This document shows positions 7,254 through 12,409 of a stretch of DNA of 12,852 nt, piece by piece. Source of the stretch: Nitrospinota bacterium. Its GTDB lineage: Bacteria > Nitrospinota > Nitrospinia > UBA9942. The notes beneath the pieces are model-generated. The model had not been told where the DNA came from. It did no database searches and was given only the letters and a program-made list of their open reading frames with translations. Within the stretch, counting starts at the first letter, position 1. Each line of letters starts with the position of its first letter. The position numbers and the translations under genes are program-made. The DNA lies in the NCBI GenBank assembly GCA_003489165.1, contig DNJG01000088.1:1-12852 (forward strand), read 5' to 3'.

Positions 7254-7718
7254 TTATGGCATTACAAATTCTCTTCCTGGTTTTTTGACTACAAATACTG
7301 AACATGGGGACTTTCTGACTACCTTCTCAGCTACGCTTCCAAACAGCATATGCTCCAGCCCTGTCCTACCGTGTGTTGCTATTACTATTAAATCTGTCTC
7401 TTTTTCTCTTGCAGTCCTTATTATTTCAAGAAATGGCGTTCCGCTGACTATCATATTTTCCACCCCAATCTCATCCTTTACCTTTTGAGGTATAAATTTC
7501 TCAATCTCTTTTTTTGCTGCGTTTTCCATCTCTTTATACAATTCAGTTACCGGCAGTTGTGGGACATAAAAACCTGAGACATCAAATATATGCTCAATAA
7601 CATGCAGGACATAAAGTTTTGCCTTGTATGCAGTTGCAAGGGATACGGCATACTCCATTGCATTTTTTGAAAAATCTGAGAAATCGGTAGGAAATAATAT
7701 CCTCTCTATTTTTGGCAT
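7254..7718 (-). CDS. universal stress protein, UspA family
   Basis: This 154-residue single-domain Usp has the normal family length. The N-terminal strand and loop are ILFPTDFSDFS (7-17) with the conserved Asp11. The C-terminal nucleotide-binding loop is ATHGRTGLEHMLFGS: Gly117 then nine residues then Gly127-Ser128, as in the ATP-binding branch of the family, followed by VAEKVVRKSPCSVFVV. It therefore probably binds ATP or another adenine nucleotide, and acts in the cytoplasm under starvation or other stress. The start is clear: the complement of 7729-7735 reads AGGAGGG just ahead of the ATG at 7718. It has its own promoter upstream and lies ahead of the small coiled-coil gene and lon in the same direction, so the three may form a stress-related group. 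The physiological trigger cannot be read here. Confidence 0.93.
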   Translation of the reverse strand: MPKIERILFPTDFSDFSKNAMEYAVSLATAYKAKLYVLHVIEHIFDVSGFYVPQLPVTELYKEMENAAKKEIEKFIPQKVKDEIGVENMIVSGTPFLEIIRTAREKETDLIVIATHGRTGLEHMLFGSVAEKVVRKSPCSVFVVKKPGREFVMP

Positions 7719-7744
7719 ATTACCCTCCTTCTTATTTTTGACCT

Positions 7745-7773
7745 ATCATTGCATAAGTAATATAAGGTGTCAA
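7745..7773 (-). promoter_or_regulatory. promoter for the universal stress protein gene
   Basis: On the minus strand, TTGACA (7773-7768) is followed by a 17-base spacer and AATGAT (7750-7745), about 27 bases ahead of the ATG at 7718. The -35 is perfect and the -10 matches four of six consensus bases. This would drive usp and perhaps the coiled-coil gene and lon behind it. Confidence 0.5.
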
Positions 7774-7801
7774 GTATTTCAAAATACAAGAAATTATATA
7801 T

Positions 7802-7879
7802 CCGCAGATTTCGCAGATTACCGCAGATTAAAACAAAATAATTTTTTAAAAAATCTGTGAAAATCTGCGTAATCTGCGG
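7802..7879. repeat. CCGCAGATT-type dispersed palindrome
   Basis: The left arm begins CCGCAGATT at 7802-7810 and repeats CGCAGATT units to 7829. The right arm, from about 7852 to 7879, carries AATCTGTG, AATCTGCG and AATCTGCGG, its imperfect reverse complement. An A/T-rich centre separates them. This word family is a familiar dispersed repeat in environmental bacterial genomes. It ends one base before the stop codon of the nuclease gene (7881-7883), so it could act as a terminator or mRNA-end structure for that gene. Confidence 0.85.
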
Positions 7880-7880
7880 G

Positions 7881-8792
7881 TTAATTAGGTTTTTGTTCCT
7901 TGCCACTTATTGTTATATCTTCTGGAAATGACACAACGATTTCTGCACCCATATAGAGTTTTATCTTTCCATAAACCGTTACCCTCTTTCCTGTATAACG
8001 GCCTGAGGGGTCAATCCCTTTTTCTTTGAATCTCTGGTAGTCCCTCTCAAAAATAGTTACTGTAAAATCTTCATCAGGATTATCACCGAAGTTGAGATGA
8101 ACTGCCTTCCCAGCATTGTGTATGCTTCTTACAACCCCTTCAACAAATCTGAATTTCCCAATATGTCTTATGGCTTCAGAATGAGGGATTGGGGCAATTG
8201 AATCAGGCTCACTCCAGAGCCCCTTTCTGTTTTTCATCGCCTCTTTCTCCAGCTTTTTAAACTGGCTGTAGTATTTGACATTCGGGGGGATGAAATATGA
8301 CCTTGCATTTCCATCCTCTATTAATTTTGCATTTACAAATGTCCCGTCTTTTAAATATACATAAGCAAGTAGACGTCCATGTTTGTCAATCTTTTCTTCA
8401 TCAAGTTCCAGTCTTACTGTCCTGCCGCCAACCAATTCTTTATTAGCCTTTTTAGACTCTTCAGAAAAGAACTGTGCAGGCATTTTTTCTGATGAAATCT
8501 CAGGTGTGTCAATTCCAAGATACCTCACCTTCTCGCCTGAGGTTGCAATAATCGTATCACCGTCAATCACATGTCTTACAGTCAGTATTATTCCTACAGA
8601 TGGAAGGCTTTTCTTCTCCGCTCCATTTCTGTATCTTTCAGGTATCCTGTCTATTGAATCGGTGAAATTTACTGAGCCGTCTTCATCTGTCCATTTATAT
8701 ACCTCTCCATAGGCAGTAGGCAGTAGATAGGAGGTAGTAGGCAGTAGAAAATAAATTATAAAAATGTAGAATAAAATTCTCAGAATTGGCAT
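7881..8792 (-). CDS. exported thermonuclease-like protein with DUF4124 and C-terminal domain
   Basis: This 303-residue exported protein has a staphylococcal-nuclease core. A hydrophobic stretch at residues 6-17 followed by an A-Y-G site near 27-29 forms a signal peptide. Residues 31-46 (VYKWTDEDGSVNFTDS) match the DUF4124 periplasmic motif. The nuclease core spans about 70-195. Asp79 in HVIDGDT, Arg90, Asp95, Thr96 and Glu98 in the IDTPE motif, and Arg140 in DKHGRLLAY correspond to the metal and catalytic residues D21, R35, D40, T41, E43 and R87 of the Staphylococcus enzyme. The core should therefore cleave DNA/RNA with calcium. Residues about 212-293 look like an added OB-type nucleic-acid-binding domain. 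The ATG at 8792 has only a distant AAGGG. It is divergent from nadC with a 59-base gap. Oddly, the second half of the signal peptide is encoded by a GTAGGCAGTA-type repeat. Confidence 0.88.
   Translation of the reverse strand: MPILRILFYIFIIYFLLPTTSYLLPTAYGEVYKWTDEDGSVNFTDSIDRIPERYRNGAEKKSLPSVGIILTVRHVIDGDTIIATSGEKVRYLGIDTPEISSEKMPAQFFSEESKKANKELVGGRTVRLELDEEKIDKHGRLLAYVYLKDGTFVNAKLIEDGNARSYFIPPNVKYYSQFKKLEKEAMKNRKGLWSEPDSIAPIPHSEAIRHIGKFRFVEGVVRSIHNAGKAVHLNFGDNPDEDFTVTIFERDYQRFKEKGIDPSGRYTGKRVTVYGKIKLYMGAEIVVSFPEDITISGKEQKPN
8710..8749. repeat. GTAGGCAGTA repeat inside the nuclease signal peptide
   Basis: On the plus strand the stretch is built of AGGCAGTAGG and GTAGTAGGCAGTAG words, related to the intergenic palindrome at 7168-7246. 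On the coding strand it supplies residues about 16-28 (LLPTTSYLLPTAY) in frame. The repeat thus encodes the end of the hydrophobic region and part of the cleavage region of the signal peptide. Confidence 0.85.
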
Positions 8793-8851
8793 GATTGTTA
8801 CTTTACCCTTTTTGTATCTGATTTTCTATCAATTTATGGTATTATTTTGCA

Positions 8852-9703
8852 ATGAATATAAATCATCCATCAGTAGATAATCTCATAAAGCTGGCATTGG
8901 CTGAAGATATAGGCTCGGGTGATATTACTACAGATGCAATTGTCTCTCAAAATGTAAAGGGTGAGGCTTATGTTGTAGCCAAAGAAGATATGGTCTTATC
9001 CGGGATAGATGTTTTTAAGAAAGTCTTTCAAAATGTCAGTGGTCAGTGGTCAGTGGTCAGTAGTCAGTTTAAGGAGAGGTATAGAGATGGTGAAATAGTA
9101 AGGAGTGGGAAGATTATAATTGAAATGAGTGGTAATATGAGGACTCTTCTGACAGGTGAGAGGACAGCCCTCAATTTTTTACAGAGGATGAGTGGTATAG
9201 CTACCCTCACAAAGAAGTTTGTAGATTCTGTGAAGGGGTTTAAGGCTAAGATAATTGATACAAGAAAGACAACCCCTAAATTAAGAATTTTAGAAAAGTA
9301 TGCTGTCCGATGCGGAGGCGGTTTAAATCACAGGTTTGGTTTATATGATGGGATTCTCATAAAAGATAATCATATAAAGGCTGCGGGGGGGATTATAAAG
9401 GCAGTGAAAAGAGTGAGGGACAACGTCCCCCATCTTATGAAAATTGAGGTTGAGACAAAAAGCTTGAAAGAGGTAAAGGATGCCCTCAACTGTAAGGTGG
9501 ATGTAATAATGCTTGATAATATGGATATACCTACAATAAAGAAGGCAGTTAAGTTAATAGATAAAAGGGCTTTAATTGAGGTATCTGGAGGGGTTAATCT
9601 GAAAAATGTAGTTCAGATTGCCTCAACAGGTGTTGATTATATATCTATAGGTGCTTTAACCCACTCTGCAAGGGCTGTGGATATAAGTATGGAGATGAAA
9701 TAA
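8852..9703 (+). CDS. nadC: nicotinate-nucleotide pyrophosphorylase (quinolinate phosphoribosyltransferase)
   Basis: The 283-residue product converts quinolinate and PRPP to nicotinate mononucleotide, CO2 and pyrophosphate in de novo NAD synthesis. Family motifs are complete: EDIGSGDITT (18-27), Arg104 in TGERTALNFLQRMSG, DTRKTTP with Arg138 and Lys139, H160-R161 in GGGLNHRFGLYDGILIKDNHI with Lys171, Glu199 in IEVET, Asp222 in IMLDN, and SGGVN (245-249). No ribosome site is visible before the ATG at 8852. A TATTAT at 8840-8845 would place a transcript start on or next to the ATG, so leaderless translation is possible. It heads a nadC-birA-coaX operon, with birA eight bases beyond the stop. Residues 62-72 are encoded by five tandem 7-base units and look inserted; the flanking FQNV and FKERYRDGE join sensibly without them. 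The insert is in the N-terminal domain, away from the active site, so activity is expected. Confidence 0.96.
   Translation: MNINHPSVDNLIKLALAEDIGSGDITTDAIVSQNVKGEAYVVAKEDMVLSGIDVFKKVFQNVSGQWSVVSSQFKERYRDGEIVRSGKIIIEMSGNMRTLLTGERTALNFLQRMSGIATLTKKFVDSVKGFKAKIIDTRKTTPKLRILEKYAVRCGGGLNHRFGLYDGILIKDNHIKAAGGIIKAVKRVRDNVPHLMKIEVETKSLKEVKDALNCKVDVIMLDNMDIPTIKKAVKLIDKRALIEVSGGVNLKNVVQIASTGVDYISIGALTHSARAVDISMEMK
9035..9069 (+). repeat. five 7-base tandem repeats within nadC
   Basis: GTCAGTG occurs at 9035, 9042 and 9049, followed by GTCAGTA at 9056 and GTCAGTT at 9063. Because seven is not a multiple of three, the units are read in successive frames, giving V-S-G-Q-W-S-V-V-S-S-Q. Gain or loss of one unit would shift the nadC frame, while a change of three units would keep it. 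Confidence 0.95.
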
Positions 9704-9711
9704 ATACGGGC

Positions 9712-10518
9712 ATGGGAAAAATAGAAAGTCAAAAGATAAAGGAGTATTTGACAACAGAATTTATAGGCTCAGAAATACATATTTTTGACAAAGTAGAATC
9801 TACAAATGATACTGCAAAGGAGTTCGCACTTAATGGCTGCAAAGAGGGGACGGTTGTTATTGCGGATTCACAGAGTAAAGGGAGGGGGAGATTAGGAAGG
9901 ATGTGGGAATCTCCATCAGGAGCAGGTATTTATCTATCAATTATTCTTAAGCCTAAAAAGGTGGTGTCCCAATTGACACTTATGGCGGGTGTTGTGGCAG
10001 TAGAAGCAATCCAGCACATAACCTGCTACGAAGAGAATCTTCGCAGAGGGTTATGTGCTGGACGGGTTTCTCTTAAATGGCCAAATGATATAAATATTAA
10101 TGGAAAAAAGGCAGGCGGTATTTTAACGGAAGGCATATCAAAAGGAAAAGCAGTGATTGTTGGTATAGGAATAAATGTAAATACCCCCCCGCGGGGGGGT
10201 GAGGGGTTTTCTGATGAATTAAAAGATAAGGCGACATCTATAATGATAGAAACAGGAAAGAGAGTGGACAGGAATTTGCTTATAGCGGAGTTATTGAATA
10301 GTTTTGAATGCTGGTATGAGAAATTTATTGAAGAGGGCGAGACTGTTATGAAAAGATGGAGAGAGCTTTCAGATACCTTTGGGCGAAGGATAAAGGTGAG
10401 TGCTGAGAATAAAGTATTTGAGGGTGTAGCCGAGATGATAGATAGTGAAGGCTCTCTTATGCTCAGACAGAATAACGGCTCTCTTAAAAGAATATCCGCA
10501 GGTGAGATATGTTACTAA
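9712..10518 (+). CDS. birA: biotin--[acetyl-CoA-carboxylase] ligase, monofunctional
   Basis: This 268-residue biotin protein ligase activates biotin with ATP and attaches it to the carboxyl carrier of acetyl-CoA carboxylase. Visible motifs are STNDTAKE (30-37), the biotin/ATP loop GRGRLGRMW (57-65), KWPND (122-126), GGILTE (135-140) and IVGIGINVN (149-157). The N-terminal helix-turn-helix of the Escherichia coli protein is absent; only about 20 residues precede the catalytic domain, so it should not act as a repressor. The C-terminal SH3-like part (residues about 222-268) is present. It starts eight bases after nadC with a weak ribosome site and overlaps coaX by ten bases, indicating a coupled operon. 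Two palindromes lie in the coding frame: residues 100-117 are encoded by a 51-bp hairpin before KWPND, and T158-G163 by an exact 18-bp palindrome. Both fall outside the core motifs, so the enzyme may well be functional. Confidence 0.95.
   Translation: MGKIESQKIKEYLTTEFIGSEIHIFDKVESTNDTAKEFALNGCKEGTVVIADSQSKGRGRLGRMWESPSGAGIYLSIILKPKKVVSQLTLMAGVVAVEAIQHITCYEENLRRGLCAGRVSLKWPNDININGKKAGGILTEGISKGKAVIVGIGINVNTPPRGGEGFSDELKDKATSIMIETGKRVDRNLLIAELLNSFECWYEKFIEEGETVMKRWRELSDTFGRRIKVSAENKVFEGVAEMIDSEGSLMLRQNNGSLKRISAGEICY
10011..10061 (+). repeat. 51-bp palindromic element within birA
   Basis: A perfect 13-base outer arm, CCAGCACATAACC (10011-10023) with GGTTATGTGCTGG (10049-10061), encloses a second perfect 6-base stem, CGAAGA (10029-10034) with TCTTCG (10038-10043), closed by a GAA loop. 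A few mismatches separate the stems. Its length is exactly 17 codons, and it is read through in frame as part of birA. Confidence 0.9.
10183..10200 (+). repeat. 18-bp perfect palindrome within birA
   Basis: The stretch is A, seven C, GC, seven G, T and is fully self-complementary. It begins exactly on a codon boundary and gives six codons, T158-P-P-R-G-G163. It falls just after the IVGIGINVN strand of the ligase, at a loop. The G-rich run continues briefly as GAGGGG. Confidence 0.95.
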
Positions 10519-11276
10519 CGATAGATATAGGAAATACAAATATTGTGCTTGGCCTCTATCAGAAGAAAAAACTTATTATCCACTGGAGAATAGAGACAGA
10601 CAGGGAGAGGACAGAAGATGAATATGCTGCATTAATGAGGGGGCTCTTTTCAATCAAGGATTTAAAATTTGATATTGTAAAGGATGTTATAGTCTCCTGT
10701 GTTGTCCCTCCGCTCCTTCCAATAATAGAAAACCTCTCAAAAAAATATTTTAATGCATCGCCGCTTATTGTGGGTCCCGGCATAAAGACAGGAATACCAA
10801 TTTTATATGATAACCCGAAAGAGGTTGGCGCTGACAGAATCGTCAATGCTGTTGCTGGATATGAAAGATACGGAGGTCCCTTGATAATAGTGGATTTTGG
10901 GACTGCCACTACATTTGATGCAGTATCTCAAAAGGGGGAGTATCTGGGAGGGGTCATAACACCGGGTATTGGCATATCAATGGAGGCGCTATTTGAAAGG
11001 GCTGCAAAACTGCCGAAGGTAGAACTGATTAAACCTCCAACAGTTATTGGACGAAATACTATCAGTAGCATGCAGTCAGGGGCAATTTACGGATATGCAG
11101 GTCTGGTTGACAGGATTGTGGAGGAGATGAGAAAAGAAATGGATGGAGAGGTAAAGGCAGTTGCCACAGGGGGGCTTGCCGAATTAATTATCCCTGAGTC
11201 CCTGACTATAAAAGAGGTTAATCCTTTTCTTACACTTGACGGGCTTCGGATTATATTTGAAAAAAACAGAAGATAA
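10509..11276 (+). CDS. coaX: type III pantothenate kinase
   Basis: The 255-residue product phosphorylates pantothenate, the first committed step of coenzyme A synthesis. It is the type III (CoaX) enzyme of the acetate kinase/hsp70 fold: unlike type I it is not feedback-inhibited by CoA and it needs a monovalent cation. Motifs are DIGNTN (6-11, phosphate 1 loop with Asp6), EYAALM (38-43), GADRIVNA (107-114, pantothenate site with Asp109), DFGTATTFD (129-137, phosphate 2 loop) and GGVITPG (147-153). The length is normal for the family. The ATG at 10509 sits inside the last codons of birA (10-base overlap), with a short AGGTGAG stretch just ahead, so translation is coupled to birA. nadC, birA and coaX together cover three coenzyme pathways and often cluster in bacteria. 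No inserted repeat was noticed in this gene, in contrast to both neighbours. Confidence 0.96.
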   Translation: MLLTIDIGNTNIVLGLYQKKKLIIHWRIETDRERTEDEYAALMRGLFSIKDLKFDIVKDVIVSCVVPPLLPIIENLSKKYFNASPLIVGPGIKTGIPILYDNPKEVGADRIVNAVAGYERYGGPLIIVDFGTATTFDAVSQKGEYLGGVITPGIGISMEALFERAAKLPKVELIKPPTVIGRNTISSMQSGAIYGYAGLVDRIVEEMRKEMDGEVKAVATGGLAELIIPESLTIKEVNPFLTLDGLRIIFEKNRR

Positions 11277-11282
11277 AATCAG

Positions 11283-11306
11283 TGTCACATTGTGTTCTCT
11301 GTGACA
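11283..11306 (+). promoter_or_regulatory. 7+7 inverted repeat before the nucleotidyltransferase
   Basis: TGTCACA (11283-11289) and TGTGACA (11300-11306) are perfect reverse complements separated by ten bases. They lie between the coaX stop and the GTG start at 11320, immediately ahead of an AAGAAGG ribosome site. They could form an mRNA hairpin affecting that start, or a DNA operator. The stem is too weak and lacks the T-run expected of a terminator. Confidence 0.5.
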
Positions 11307-11319
11307 AGAAGGTGTTTTT

Positions 11320-12309
11320 GTGAAATACGATACAATCCTCCTGACAGGCGATAAAAAGGCAAGCAGAAGCGTTTTCGGAATGAATAAATCTATGATAGAG
11401 CTAAACGGCATCCCTCTATTTATGTATGTTCTTTCCGAACTTCAGGATGTGGATTATATTGGCAATATATATGTAGTTGGTCCAAAGTCTAAGATTGAAG
11501 AATTACTAAAAAAACACACAAATCCCCCTTCATTTCCCCCTTTTTCAAAGGGGGGCGAGGGGGGATTTAAAAAAAATGTAATTATAGTTGAACAAAAGGC
11601 TAATCTGTATGAAAATATATGGCATACATTTCTTTCTACATTATCATCCCCCTCATCCCCTTCAAAGGATGATATGGATAAGGCGGTATTTGTAGTGGCA
11701 GGTGATATGCCGCTTGCCACATCTTTTGAGATTGGCGAATTTCTATCAAAGAGTGACACTGCAAATTATGACTACTGTATTGGCATGACCCCGGAGGCTG
11801 TCTTAAGATATTATTATCCTTCCGATAAAAAACCGGGAATAAAACTCGCCTATCTTAATCTGAAAGAAAGCAAATACAGGATAAGCAATCTCCACCTTGT
11901 AAAACCGTTTAAGATAGCAAACAGAGAGTATATTGAAAAGGTGTATGAATACCGCTATCAGAAGGATATAAGAAATATTGCTAAACTTACATTAGAGATT
12001 ATAAGAAGGCATGCCGGTTTTAAGAGCCTTTTATTTTATATCTTTGTCCAGATGTCACTATTCCTCTCTCATATCCATCTGGAATTTCTAAGCCGTTTTT
12101 TCAGGCAGTTTGTTTCAATCAAAGTGGCAGAGTTGATTGTATCTAATGTTTTAAAAACACGATTGAAGCTGATTGAGACATCATTTGGAGGTGCGGCATT
12201 GGATGTGGACAATGAGAGGGATTTTAATATAATAAAGGTTATGCATAAAGAATGGATGGAACATCAGGAAATGAAAAATTCCAATAATCAAGCATCAATA
12301 ATCAAATAA
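11320..12309 (+). CDS. MobA-like NTP-transferase family protein
   Basis: This 329-residue cytoplasmic protein has an N-terminal nucleotidyltransferase fold. The pattern is ILLTGDKKASR (6-16), then Lys23 in GMNKSMIELNGIPLFMYV (substrate-priming region), then VVAGDMPLAT (125-134) with metal-binding Asp129. The first loop departs from the usual LAGG-x-S-x-R form, so catalysis on a standard sugar or cofactor nucleotide is uncertain. The C-terminal half (about 185-310) has a hydrophobic stretch near 237-262 and no recognised domain. The start is GTG at 11320, preceded by AAGAAGG at 11307-11313. Residues 67-83 (TNPPSFPPFSKGGEGGF) come from a C/G palindrome; without them ELLKKH joins KKNVIIVEQ smoothly. 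A second hairpin near residues 109-118 gives a Ser/Pro stretch. The last ten residues (NSNNQASIIK) appear repeat-derived. It is followed by a phospholipase-like gene, a pairing that may mean lipid or envelope metabolism. Confidence 0.8.
   Translation: MKYDTILLTGDKKASRSVFGMNKSMIELNGIPLFMYVLSELQDVDYIGNIYVVGPKSKIEELLKKHTNPPSFPPFSKGGEGGFKKNVIIVEQKANLYENIWHTFLSTLSSPSSPSKDDMDKAVFVVAGDMPLATSFEIGEFLSKSDTANYDYCIGMTPEAVLRYYYPSDKKPGIKLAYLNLKESKYRISNLHLVKPFKIANREYIEKVYEYRYQKDIRNIAKLTLEIIRRHAGFKSLLFYIFVQMSLFLSHIHLEFLSRFFRQFVSIKVAELIVSNVLKTRLKLIETSFGGAALDVDNERDFNIIKVMHKEWMEHQEMKNSNNQASIIK
11520..11568 (+). repeat. 49-bp C/G palindromic element in the nucleotidyltransferase gene
   Basis: Outer arms AAATCCCCC (11520-11528) and GGGGGATTT (11560-11568) and inner arms CCCCCTTT (11536-11543) and AAAGGGGG (11547-11554), with a TTC loop, make a two-part hairpin. 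Its reading NPPSFPPFSKGGEGGF is typical of the widespread CCCCCTTT-TTC-AAAGGGGG repeat when translated. Confidence 0.92.
11643..11673 (+). repeat. second short hairpin in the nucleotidyltransferase gene
   Basis: ATCATCC (11643-11649) and GGATGAT (11667-11673) are a perfect 7-base inverted pair, with CCTT/AAGG complementarity inside. It encodes SSPSSPSKDD. It may be a shorter relative of the element at 11520-11568. Confidence 0.55.
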
Positions 12310-12402
12310 TTTCCAATTACCAAATTCCAATTTCCGAAAGTATTATTTGAGATTTGGAATTTGAAATTTGAGTTTTATTTGTAATTTGGGATTTGGAATT
12401 TG
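12275..12402. repeat. AATTTGGAATTT-type dispersed repeat
   Basis: Words such as AATTCCAA, CCAATTACCAAATTCCAA and, in the second half, GGAATTTGAAATTTG and TTTGGGATTTGGAATTT, recur in opposite orientation around 12340. The stretch begins inside the last codons of the nucleotidyltransferase gene, spans the whole intergenic gap, and ends eight bases before the next start codon. Confidence 0.8.
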
Positions 12403-12409
12403 TTTTTTT

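Noticed and set aside
7706..7906. A minus-strand 66-codon frame reading NPQITQIFTD and ICGNLRNLRI
   Set aside because: It is the usual translation of the CGCAGATT dispersed repeat and overlaps two real genes; it is not a gene.
9035..9069. Possible sequencing or assembly error in nadC
   Set aside because: The frame stays open with conserved NadC motifs on both sides, so the array is consistent with an intact gene; raw reads would still be needed to prove the copy number.
9712..9775. A truncated DNA-binding domain at the start of birA
   Set aside because: The 20 residues ahead of the catalytic core show no helix-turn-helix pattern, and many bacterial ligases lack this domain naturally; there is no sign of decay.
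11283..11306. Terminator for the nadC-birA-coaX operon
   Set aside because: The stem is only seven pairs with a ten-base loop and no T-run follows, so readthrough into the next gene is more likely.
11454..11759. A 101-codon minus-strand frame rich in Pro/Gly
   Set aside because: It is the reverse reading of the C/G palindrome inside the nucleotidyltransferase gene and has no ribosome site.
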